A stretch of DNA of 64,000 bases from positions 1 to 64,000 of the forward strand of contig JADNRX010000093.1 of assembly GCA_015501595.1 (NCBI GenBank). The letters are read 5' to 3'. Below are positions 11,940 through 22,139 of the stretch, one piece after another. The position numbers were made by a program, and so were the translations under genes. Under the pieces are notes generated by a model. That model worked only from the letters and a program-made list of their open reading frames with translations. It had not been told where the DNA came from and did no database searches. Each line of letters opens with the position of its first letter. Within the stretch, counting starts at the first letter, position 1. The DNA comes from Hymenopellis radicata. Taxonomy: Eukaryota > Basidiomycota > Agaricomycetes > Agaricales > Physalacriaceae.

Positions 11940-12633
11940 GCGCGACGCCACACGGGGCCCGGGTCGCCAGTATCCCGCTGCCAGCAACTTTTGCAGATAG
12001 AAATGGAGGTCAGTGTCAGAGGGCCCCACGTGGCATTGAGGCAAGTACTGACAAAGCATTTACGCGGCAATCCCCGCCAACCCCTGGTAAAAATACTTCC
12101 GCTACGCTTTCGCCCTTCCCCACCCCCGCACTGTCCATCATTCCGATGTATTTTGAAAGAAAAAGATTGACCAATCAGTGTAATGGTAATCAAGCGCTCT
12201 TGACTGTGCACCTAATGAATGGCAGGTATGGGCTTCTTACAGTCCACGATCTTCGTACAACGTGCTCCGCATCAAACCACGTCGGACGTAAATCCGAGAA
12301 AAACATATCCGAGAGGATGGAGCAGATGACCACGTCCTGCCCACACGGATGCCTGATTGAAGTTTAATAGAGGCCTCCGATCTGGCTTATCGGGGACCAG
12401 AATATTCGTGAGTGTAAGTCAAGTTGTCAACAACGTTTTTATAACGAGGTCACCGGTCGTATCCGTTTATAGGAAGTAAACATGGCACACCGATCGTATC
12501 TGTTCATTCTGCGCCGGGCCTGAGCCTTTCGCAGGCCATTACATATACCCAGATCTCTCTTCCTCCCACTTCATGCGCTCGCCGTATGATGTTCTCCGTT
12601 TGACATACCTTCACCAACTCCTCCTCTGCCACC
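11940..12633. other. Divergent upstream region of the MRS2 and nucleotidyltransferase-like genes
   Basis: Non-coding as far as I can see. It lies between two divergently transcribed genes and should contain both promoters. No clear TATA box was found; a plus-strand TACATATA run sits near 12540. Confidence 0.4.
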
Positions 12634-13424
12634 ATGTCTGAGACTCGAAGGCTTTTGGAAGCGGCTCACGCCCTCTCCATCCTTCTCCGTTCCCGCGGAG
12701 TACCCCACGCGTTTTATGGTAGCGCGATGACAGCAGCGCTTGCCACCCATCCTCACTCCGATGTGCGCCTCGCGTTTTTTCCCGTACACCAAGGCTAATG
12801 CTATGACAGGAAATGTCATGCATCGTCGAAGGAGGGCAGACCTCAGCCCATCCATTTCGTCGCGTGAGAGAAGCAGTTGCTACGAGCGACGATTTCGCTG
12901 TGGTGCATTCTCCGTGGACGAATCGGTAAGCGGTGTTTTCCGCTTCCTTCTTCCCCACACCATCACTTACGAGCCGAACAGGTTGCACGTCACCTATAGT
13001 CGGCTAATCCCCGCCATAGAAGTGAGTAGCCTGTTCGTCGTAGACGCGGATTCTCCATGACGGTAAACTCTACTGCAAAGATCGAAATTCTTCCTGCTGG
13101 GGAAACGGGACCTCGTCGTTTGGATGCTACTACGATCATGAAAATTCATAGTGTTCCCTTTCTTACCGTGACAGAGTTCATCCGCGCCAAATTAAAAGTA
13201 TGGGCGATGTGCGTGTCAGAGCTTTCCTCACCTCGTCGTGTTCTAACCGTACCTGCAGTAGCCGCCAGGACCGCGACGCACGCGACATCTTATACATGAT
13301 GCTACGCTACTGGCAACGGGTTGACTTCAACCGCATCTCAGAGCACGACATGGACCAGTTCGTTACTCGTAACGCCGACGCTGCGCCAGCATGGTTTGCA
13401 ATCAAAAAGAAGTATAGGGCATAG
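12634..13424 (+). CDS. Small nucleotidyltransferase-fold-like protein
   Basis: Five exons (12634-12762, 12810-12925, 12982-13021, 13081-13208, 13259-13424) give 193 codons with the stop. The N-terminus 'LLEAAHALSILLRSRGVPH' is followed by 'FYGSAMTAALATH' and an acidic 'SDEMSCIVEGG'. This order (helix, a GS/GG-type loop, then a strand with acidic residues) is that of minimal nucleotidyltransferase domains. The middle reads 'IEIEILPAGETGPRRLDA', and the C-terminus is helical: 'TEFIRAKLKVWA', 'DARDILYMMLRYW', ending 'AIKKKYRA'. The family resembles uncharacterised small proteins common in mushrooms. The second acidic metal ligand is not obvious, so activity is uncertain. There is no signal peptide or membrane segment. 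The function is an inference from the fold pattern only. Confidence 0.7.
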
Positions 13425-15281
13425 CAGGACGACGCCCAATGTATTACCAGTATTCTGTACCACCAAGGAACCCATAATTGAAATGTCTCATTACCGTTGC
13501 GTTACCTCTTGTGAGTCCCGGAGCTGTGATTGGTGCGGATTCAATGGAGTCAACTTGAACTCCATAACTGTCTAGAACGCGTTCCATCAAGGTTAAGGGC
13601 GACAACACTGTCCACGGGGCCATAAGCCAAAAGGTAAATCGTCTTAAGCCAAATAGCCGTCTCCGTGCGTTTCGCGAAAAGTATATCTCTTCATTCATAG
13701 TCCCACAGCTCCGGTGCCAGACCAGTGGGATGGCGTAGCATCTTTCAATTCAAACCCCGGAGTTTCCTCGATTGCTCAAGTACAGCGATTTCCCCAGTGC
13801 TGAGTTTTATCCTTATCAGGTAGAAAAATACTCTCATTCCCAGGGCAAGCGATCTAAACTTAAACTGCGACCGGTATCAAGGACTCCATCGTCCAGAGAA
13901 TAGAAGGTAGAGAAGCATGAGTGCCCGAAGATACGGTGTCACGGTGCCATGGATGTACTAGTGCTGAATGCTGCATGTCGTACCAGGTGAATGTTACGAA
14001 TTCAACAGGTGGCCACAAGGCGTACGCCACCATTGCAATTGGGAGGTCCCGATTGTGTGATCGCGTCTGACGCGTGCAAAGGTATATACGGGGAAATCAA
14101 GGTAATCTTTACGGTTAATTAAGGCCAAGCTCGCCGTATATCATCCTCAGAGGCTCAGACGAAACAGTCTGTGAGAACGCGATGAACTTAAATACTAACG
14201 CGGGTAGCTCAGAAGGTGTATTTCTCCCCCCCAAGTGTTTCCCCGGCTTCAATTTCTCATGCCAGTCCAGGTTTTCTGAATAGATACACTAGGAAGAGAA
14301 GGGTCGTAGAAGCTAGGCACCCATCATATTGTACAGGTCGCGGACGGAAAACGCCAGGACTGGGGGAGTACGCACACGACCTCACCTTGCGGTGTCTTCA
14401 GGTATCATCATCAGTGACATAAATTCTACATCTTCACTCGACATCGCTGTAGGGATTTGGTAGGGATAACTGCCAGTAGGTTTCCCGCATTCGCGAATGT
14501 CATGCGTCATAGAGATATCGATTGACACGCAGGTGACCGAGGTGCACTATCCCGTCCAGCTGATAGATCCAGAGAACAAGACGCGCCGCCATCTCCGTTC
14601 GATTTCCCCGGACGTGCTGCAGGTGTCAGCACATTATGATTATCAAACGATCAGTGGCCAGATATCGTCGACTTGCCCGGCTGGCCGGCGATTTAAGGCA
14701 AATTTCTTCTCGACCTTGAGAAGGTAGCCGGGTTTCGCTGCTGCCTACTCGGGTATTCCCAAAGCGGCCGGTAAGGGATTCCTGGATCTGCGGTGAAATT
14801 TCTTGAAATCGGAGAATATTGGAAATATGGCTCATACTGGAGCACACAAGGGCCTATAGGATAGAGTCGGTATGCCATCAATGATGGTCAGCGCCGGATC
14901 CTAGGTAGGAAGGCAAAGCCCAAGCTTTCGGGCTTCTCGGCTGCGTTCCTCGACACCCTTTACGAAAAGATACTGCTGCGAGTGTCCACAGGATCAAAAT
15001 AGAAGAACACTCGAGATCTGGCAAGACATTTTACGGTTGGGTCGTGTATGGCCCAGGATTGAATGATAAGGATTAGGTCCTTGAACGCGACGTTTAAAGA
15101 GAGCATAAAGGTTAGACGCAAGAGCACAGATAAATTAATGCTAGAGCCAGCACTGCGTCGGGGAATAACACCAAGGCATGCGAGAAATCAAGTGATAGTG
15201 TACTGAATCTAGAAGACCAGCTAAAACCGCGGCCCATATGAGCGACACGATGCTTCGAGAGACCTCGTACCACGACTGTTA
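13425..15281. other. Intergenic, 1.9 kb without a supported gene
   Basis: No open frame here shows a motif or a chain of plausible exons. The right end is the 3' flank of the F-box gene ending at 15282. Confidence 0.45.
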
Positions 15282-16615
15282 CTAAGGCGAGCAGTACATC
15301 ACAGCCCTCGACGTCTGCAACACCAGTCTGAGTCCTAGTCGTTGACTTATGACCTTATCTAGAACCTCATAGCCAGAGAAGGGGGTGCTGCATTCCCAGG
15401 AGACTGCAACAGTTTTTGGAGGACGACGCGGATTCAAAGACTCCAACGTTCGTACTGCTGCGTCTGGAGGAACGCCAAGAGAGTAGCACGACTCGTAGTC
15501 TGCCGTTAAGACAAGGTGTATAGATACGAGGTGCTCCAACATGTCCAGCCGAATTGCAGCTAGAGAAAGAATTTGTCAGTGAAAACTGCTCAAATGGCAA
15601 GGAGGGGCTCACAGTTTTCGAAGCTCCCATAAAGAGTGAGTGTTACATGCCGGAGAGTTTCCCAATTCGCTCTGAGAAACAATGTCATTTTGGCGGTATC
15701 TACTGGCATACCCCGATCCACATGGAATTTTAATATCATGACTTGTAGCGTTCTGCAGGACTCCTGAAGCCAGGACATCAGGTCGTCGGACCAACACCCG
15801 TGGACCTCCAACCGTTTGATAGGCAGTGAATCCTGCGGCGCCGGTAAACCAACTATGGAGGGTACGCACGTCTGAATGGACAAAGACTGGAGTTTTTGGT
15901 ATAACGATATGCCAGCGAGGAACGTTCGTAGACGAAGGTCAAGGTGGTCATAATTAGGACGCGGCTCGTCGCGGAAAGAGACGTCGGTAATATTGGGATG
16001 GTATCGGGGCAGAAAGTGTGTAAACTGCGCGTCACGGGTAAGAATTACTCTTCGTAGAGTGAATCCCTTGAGTGCCAGAAGACGCAAGATGCGTCTGTGC
16101 TGACTCAGATCGCCTGGACTGTCTCCACAAAGGATGATCTGGTGAACGTTCCGCGAGAAAGTCTCGTGGGGCGAACGCAAGAGGCGCGCCAGACCCAGCG
16201 AGTGCTTGCGCGGTCCAATGGTCATCCGGAGCCTCTGTCTACTGAGGACATTCCATCGGTAGCAAACCAAGCCACATGTTAGGAGGGCATGCTGATCCTC
16301 ATCACAGCATCCAAAAACGGAATCCAACAGCTCCAGAGGCAGGACCCAATATTGGTGGAGGGGAATTAATTTGGAAATGTGGGGAGGAGGCAGGAGACGT
16401 GCGTAGACCGAATCAACCACCATATCGATACCAGCACTGAGAAGTACGACACCACGTTTGGTCGATTGCCATCCAGAACGAGCTTGCAATCTGCCATTGC
16501 GACAGCACCAGGATATGAGTGGAATTGCGCCTATTATGACAAACATAACGGTGACGATAGCGGCGGCGATGATCACGCTCCGGACGGTGTCTCCAATGCA
16601 ATGGTTTTGGCACAT
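15282..16615 (-). CDS. F-box protein with N-terminal membrane segment
   Basis: Two exons (16615-15613 and 15559-15282) give 427 codons with the stop. Starting at 'MCQNHCIGDT', residues 11-29 form a hydrophobic segment 'SVIIAAAIVTVMFVIIGAI'. The F-box follows near residue 80: 'VLPLELLDSVFGCCDEDQHALL', then 'CGLVCYRWNVLSRQRL'. The rest is LRR-like: 'RLLALKGFTLRRVILTRDA', 'RYHPNITDVSF', 'LEVHGCWSDDLMSWLQESC', 'NWETLRHVTLTL'. F-box proteins recruit substrates to SCF ubiquitin ligases through Skp1. This copy belongs to the same paralog group as the genes at 47879-49124, 46553-47640 and 60985-62334; its second exon is 278 nt, the same length as in the 47879 gene. Upstream in-frame sequence lacks an ATG, so the start could lie in a further exon. 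Confidence 0.75.
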
Positions 16616-17453
16616 GGTGAATGGGAGAATGACAGCAGTCAGAGTCAAATTGTAGCTGGAACGAAACGGTTTTAAGCGCCTTCCCGGAACAGTACAGGAA
16701 GTTGACGTACAAATCAACTGTGCGATTCACAGCATCTGCCATTGAATATTGAATTCTCGCAGACAGAAGGAAATGACTTGATGGACTGTGTGTGTTGTTG
16801 GAAGCTGTAGCCTGACGGCCAATCTCATGAGAAGATGGACCTCAATGGGAGAAAAGGTGTGAAAATGCAGCGTTAGCTGTAGACAGCACCGCCTAGCGGA
16901 CATTGATGCTATAAACGTCGTGATGAACGTGCAGGACACGTAAAGACGTCGACTGCTGTTGATATCTGTATCCTGTGTTCTACGAAGCGGTCATGGAGGC
17001 GAAATGGTCACTGCAGATTAGATGATTGCTGTCGTGTTCCGATTAGTCGCTGTCGATTGCAGGGTATGATAAGACTACAAAATCGATTATCGTTGAAGTC
17101 CACCACGAGATACTTGACAGCAGTACGCAGCTATAAATATCACATCAAGGATAGCCACAATCTATAATGAAGGACGCACGAGAGGGGGAAGATATTGTCA
17201 TGGACGCGCTGTCGTGGAGCACAGAAACTCAAGTTACGCCCGGCAGAAATACTTCTTACCGTTGACGAGTTGAATCACGTCGCGGGCTCGCTTTGAAGTG
17301 ACTTCAAGGGCTGTTTGCGCAAGTGACAGGCCGCATACCATGGAACCTCATGCTTGAGAGAATTATAGAGCAGATGAGTAATGTAGACAACCTATTTTCA
17401 CATTGAGCAATGGTCGGAAAAGAAGATTGGTCAGACTTGCATTACATATGCTT
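16616..17453. other. Intergenic between F-box gene and SWC5 copy A
   Basis: No gene seen. A plus-strand TATAAATA lies near 17132. The homology of the inverted duplication stops at about 17450, close to the SWC5 stop codon. Confidence 0.45.
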
Positions 17454-18285
17454 TCAAAGTCTGCGTCGTTTCCCATTTCTACTCGCCTCGAGGGCATCCT
17501 CCTTCCTTTCCCCTACTCGCTCCAGGAACTCCTCTTTCTCTAGATATCCTCCCGCCCGTCGACTGGCGTCAAGCTCATCCTTCAAGTCAGGATCAGCAGT
17601 CGAGACATGGGCGCGCCACTGCATGGCTGACATGTCCAGCGTCGTAAGCTTCTTAGGCTTTGGTTTTACTTTCGCCTTGAACGACGCATCAGGGAGGTCG
17701 TTGAGGGAGAGCCTTCCTTTTCGTGGAGCTGGTTTCTTTCTCGGTAGAGCTGCTACGGCACTGGAGGACGACGCGGGCGCTGTCTCGGACCACCGTGGCC
17801 ATTTCTTCGCGTCCTCTGAATCTTTGGGTACGTCAACGACTTCTCTAAGGAAATGTTCATGGTAAGAAAACGAAGGACGAGGACACATACGTAACTATCT
17901 CGCCAGCGAATCGATGCTGTTTCCGGATCTTCACCGTATTAATGGGCGGCGCTGAAATAGCATTTACAGTGGACTGAGATGCAACTGACGCTTGAAACAA
18001 TTGCCATAGCGTGTCTTTCTTTCTATCAAGTTTTCTTAATGACCGAAAAGTAACAGCACAGTGAGCACGCACTGCTTCTGAGCTATTTTATCGGCCTCTG
18101 AGGTTCAGGAGAGCTTGTACGGGCGCGTTTAGCATTTCGCTCGTCGTCCGAGGAATCCGACTCTAACAGCTGTTAGTTTAGACGTGTTATCGCAACATAC
18201 GGACCACCTTTCACAGTAGAAGGCACATAGTCCCATCTTCTTCGTCATCCGAGTCACGAAGGGTAGTAGCAGTCAATGTTGCCAT
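17454..18285 (-). CDS. SWC5: SWC5/BCNT (Cfdp1-like) chromatin-remodelling subunit, copy A, with two frameshifts
   Basis: Four exons on the minus strand: 18285-18208, 18162-18073, 18034-17891, 17844-17454. The last encodes the BCNT-C domain: 'KPKKLTTLDMSAMQWRAHV', then 'LKDELDASRRAGGYLEKEEF' and 'LERVGERKED'. Upstream are an acidic 'DSDDEEDG' N-terminus, 'SDSSDDERNAKRARTSS', and 'KKDTLWQLFQASV' followed by 'VKIRKQHRFAGEIVT'. This is the order in Swc5, the SWR1-complex subunit involved in H2A.Z exchange. The spliced length is 703 nt, two short of the expected 705. One base is missing in exon 1 (GGG where copy B has GGGG, near 18239) and one in exon 2 (CCTCAG where copy B has CCCTCAG). As written, the N-terminal frame is broken while the C-terminal domain stays open. 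It shares its upstream region with the divergent F-box-like gene. Confidence 0.78.
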
Positions 18286-18574
18286 TGACTGATGGTGGCA
18301 GAAGGGAAGCCGACAACCAACGATCACGTGTTCGTTGTCTTTTGGCTTTCCCCACCACAGACGAGGTTATCCACCGCCACCACTACCACCACCACAACAC
18401 TGCACCAGTGTCCGCGGAATTCTGTTCTCCTCTGGTGGTCCGTTCATCGCGGTATACCGCTCACTGTGCTCTAGGATCAGTTATCACCGGTTGTAGCGCA
18501 TTGCCGTTAAGAGGTACGTCGCATCATCACATTGCTATCACCGTGTACTTACAAAAGAAATACAGCGCTACAAA
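18286..18574. promoter_or_regulatory. Shared divergent promoter region, arm A
   Basis: 289 bp separate the divergent SWC5 and F-box-like starts. The sequence ACCAACGATCACGTG, which contains an E-box CACGTG, is also present in arm B (near 26865-26880, inverted), as is a nearby CCACCAC tract. Conservation in both arms marks it as part of the duplicated unit. Promoter function is inferred. Confidence 0.45.
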
Positions 18575-19933
18575 ATGAGTGACGTCCACGCAGGTCCCAT
18601 ACCTCTCTTTCAAGAGCTGTAGACCACATCATTGACGACCTCAAGGATGATACCCGCGCGTTGCAAAGCTGTAGGCTCGTCTCCGCAGACTTTCAGAAGC
18701 AAACACGGGTCGAGAGGCATCTTTTCCGGAAGATCATCTTCCCTCGATTCCACACAATAATATCCCTGCCAATTCGTCAAGCAGTCCCGCATTCGAAATC
18801 AGTTCTGTTGGACCTACTAGCACCATATGTGCGCAGCCTCCTCGTGAACCCGCACGCGGCGGACCATGACAGCAAGTTTCATGTGGAAGACATCTCTCGC
18901 TTTGAGAAACTCGAGATGCTGGGAGTTACCACTGTTTTCTGGGAAGCGCCGCGATGGCCTGGAACGGCTCTCTCGGAAAGTCTGACCACACTCGAGTTCA
19001 TTGGCGATCCGTTCGCGGACGATATTCCCAGTGCCAGGAAGCTTCTTCAATTTATATTCGCATTCCCGAATCTGTCATCGTTGGGCCTCCAAAACGTACG
19101 TCTGGCAAGTCCAGTCGGGGAGACAGTCGATGATATCCGCGGGCTGTCTGGTCCTACCCTTCGGAAACTGCGTCTCGGATTCAGGATCATGGGCGAGGTC
19201 GACCAGCGCGCTACAGACACTTTCGTTGCGGTCTTGAGAACCGTTGCAATTGATCCAGACGTATTGGAGGAGCTCTATATCACAGGTTACAAGCAGGGAA
19301 TCGAGCTTGTCAAGTCGTGTAACGCCCTTTGCGTCCTCACCCTCATCCTGCAGGATGTGGACCCTGGTTCGTATTTTTTGGTCTTTGAAATTTGACAGGG
19401 CGCTAATATGCTTTTAGATACGATCGCGCCTATCCCACTGCGACACATCGAAAACGTCACCATTGGCTTCTACATGTCGGATCCATTCGCCCTGGATGAG
19501 GACACTCTTGAATGGTTCAAGCTGTCCTTGCTTGATATCACTCGCCCCACCCAGCTGAAACATTTCACAATTCGATGCAATGGTGACGGTGGTCGAGACA
19601 CGTGGGGCTGTGAGGGAGAGCTCTTCAGACATCTTCATCCCATTGACCGGATCCTGGCGACCTTGCCTTTGAAAACGTTCACCGTGACGACGTCTTACGA
19701 GCACTTCCTGGATAATCCCACTTGTATAAACCGCGTTGCTATGATTCACGGCGGTATTCGCGTATGTTTTTTGTTGATGAAGAAGAAGAGTGTCGGATGG
19801 ACTTTGAATGAAATATCCGCGTTGGAACCCGTATGTCGTTCTGCGCCGTGTATTCCTCCAGGGATGGAGAATTATGCCAGGCTTCCGTATTCTTGAAGGT
19901 TGGTATGCTCGTACTGTATACCAGCCCAAATGA
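18575..19933 (+). CDS. F-box-like/LRR protein, copy A, with an early frameshift
   Basis: Exons 18575-19366, 19418-19830 and probably 19862-19933. The N-terminus 'MSDVHAGPIPLFQEL' should continue as in copy B ('VDYVIDDLKDE'). Here CTGTAGACC lacks one base near 18620, giving a premature TAG. The body stays open: 'QSCRLVSADFQKQTRVERHL', 'LAPYVRSLLVNP', 'LLQFIFAFPNLSSLGL', 'LSGPTLRKLRLGF', 'DPDVLEELYITGY', 'PLKTFTVTTSY'. That is an F-box-like head followed by leucine-rich strands, as in basidiomycete F-box proteins that act as substrate receptors. Exons add to 1277 nt, one short of a multiple of three, as expected for a single lost base. The final 31-nt intron is unusually short. It could be a young pseudogene or a base-call error. 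Confidence 0.7.
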
Positions 19934-20835
19934 ATCTGACGCCTGTATCCGCATGTCAGGACGCACTGCGATGTTGAAACTTTCTTACCATTATTTAATT
20001 TCTGATGCTACAAGATGCTTCCGCCGGACACTAGAAATTTTAAGTGAGTTCTGCAACGCCTCGTCAATAGGCTCAGTCGAATGAATCTTGGCCCTTGGGA
20101 CGTGTCACACCTTGAATGTCAACGTGAATTGTATAGGTAGCGCGAAGTAGGCAACGATAAGCTCAAGCTCCTGTATGTATCTTGACCATCTCAGGACACC
20201 CTGCGAATCCATCCTCGTATGCAGAAGGGAACGGTGACGCCATTGGCTGTTCACTGATCGTGAGTGCCAACTGATCCTTCCAGACCAATCCAGCTTCGTT
20301 CCAGGTCATAATCTACCTGCATGGAACTACAACATCTCCGAACTTGACACTTGCCCTTCACGTTCTTCGACGTCACTAAGTATGCGCGTTCAAGAATAAG
20401 TACTTGTGTCAATTTTCGGGGAACAGTACTACGCCACATCATGTCAGATCGGCGTTACCTTGTCCTGCGTGCTCTTCGTCCACTTTTTCAACGCACCAGT
20501 CAACTCTGACCGCATTATCTCCCTTTTTCTCCCCCGAAATGTCAGATATCATCTCGGTTTTTAGCTTTCAGTGCGCTTTCACCAAATTGTCTCTTCAGTA
20601 ATCGCCGACCATGCAAGCTTAAACGATATCGATTATTCCCTGCGCCACTTGCGCATCACCGCTCCAATTTAATATTTCGTGACTCTGCTCAGAGGTCTGC
20701 TCATACCCACTAGACGTCGGGTGCAGATTTCGTCACATTCACTATGTCCGAGAAATCGTATAAAAGTCTCCTTCTTTCGTTCACTGTTTCTTCACTCTTG
20801 CAGTCTAGTCTCATTCGACAATCAGCTCTCTAAAC
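19934..20835. other. Intergenic, includes the hydrophobin promoter
   Basis: No gene found. The homology of arm A ends at roughly 19990. The last 200 bp contain pyrimidine-rich stretches and the TATA box listed separately. Confidence 0.5.
20759..20766 (+). promoter_or_regulatory. TATA box of the hydrophobin gene
   Basis: TATAAAAG lies 77 bp upstream of the hydrophobin ATG, followed by a CT-rich leader typical of highly expressed fungal genes. Confidence 0.65.
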
Positions 20836-21305
20836 ATGCAGTTCAAGCTTCAATCCGTTCTCACCACCGCCATTGCCCTTGCCGCCCTCGCGGCCGCCGC
20901 GCCAGCCTCGGAGGCTAGTACCCCCGCCCCTGTCCCTGCGGGTAACTGCAACACTGGTCCCATCCAGTGCTGCAACTCTGTCCAGAATGCCAGCTCTCCT
21001 TCTGTCCAAAGCCTCGCCGGACTCCTGGGCATTGCCCTCGGGAGCATCACCGCCCAAGTCGGGCTTGACTGCTCCCCCATCTCTGTCATTGGCGTTGGAG
21101 GCTCTAGCTGGTACGTCCGTTTCTCCAATGATGGACTAGGACTATAAGTTCTTACTTCTTCTGTAGCTCCGCCAATCCCGTTTGCTGCGAGGACAACTCC
21201 AACGGTTCGAATGCTGCTCTTACGCTTTTCCGATTGATTCTGCATACTGATATGTTTTGTGCAGGTGGACTCATCTCCCTTGGTTGCCTCCCCGTTAGCC
21301 TCTGA
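20836..21305 (+). CDS. Class I hydrophobin
   Basis: Three exons (20836-21110, 21167-21204, 21265-21305) encode 117 residues. A signal peptide covers about residues 1-22 ('LTTAIALAALAAAAPA'). The eight-cysteine signature is complete and in order: C in 'NCNTG', CC in 'QCCNS', C in 'LDCSP', C in 'SSCSANP', CC in 'VCCED', C in 'LGCLP'. The long, Ser/Gly-rich spacing between CC and the fourth Cys is class I. Such proteins are secreted and self-assemble into amphipathic rodlets on hyphae, spores and fruit bodies. Intron 1 splits the fifth Cys codon, and intron 2 follows 'CCEDNSN', both common positions in mushroom hydrophobins. It sits between the arms of the inverted duplication and has a strong TATA box. 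Confidence 0.95.
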
Positions 21306-22139
21306 AGGTTTCGCTGTAAAGCCCATCGCTCGTTTTATCGTTAGTCGGTTATGTTTTCGTGTATGGGTGAGGAGATAGTTGATAGCCACGTTCATTTGAG
21401 GATGCATTCATTGAAATTGACGGTGTTACTCGTTCCTTCCGTTTATTGAGACTGGGAACAGTGTTTGCTGCTGAAATGTTAAGTGATCACAGTACACGTC
21501 AACAAAACAACCCGTTCCAAGGATCCTCCCTGTATACAATCTGCGAATCGACACCGCCAACTCCAGACGTGATAACTTTTCGACTCATTGCGAGATCGTC
21601 ATCTCCAGTCGCCTCGTGAATAAAGCTGAACCAGAATCGATCAGTGACTGATGGATGGCCTAACCTCGAGATTCTGAACTGCTAGAATTGTGTAACTTGA
21701 ACTGCCGGATTTAATGTGCAACGCCACACAAGAGGATTCCTGGACTATTTGTCGACTGAGCGGGTCCGGGCTTGTAGTAATTTGATTCCCGGGCCGATTT
21801 TGAGAAAACCCCATATCCTGTCTTCGAAATAGTCGCTCTCTCCCAACGAATGATGAGCTCCAATGCACAAAGTCGCGAGTAGCATGTCGCCATTCATGTG
21901 ATGGTGTGCCAGGGAGGTGGCAGTGCTACCTCGTCGTCCCACTCGACTCAACAATCGGCCAGTCAAAGAACTCCGGCTTGAAGAACAACTGAGATCAGGT
22001 CTGACCACCAAGCGGTGCTGTAGCATATGTAGCTCACAAAAATCAGTACATCATCGGCTTAGATTCTACAGATACAGCGTCCAAATAGGCGACCTTAAAT
22101 GCAAATATGCACTACTCGTAACACATTCACACACCTCCT
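21306..22139. other. Intergenic between hydrophobin and MYND gene (tail to tail)
   Basis: 3' flanks of two convergent genes. No further gene or clear repeat was seen. Confidence 0.5.
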
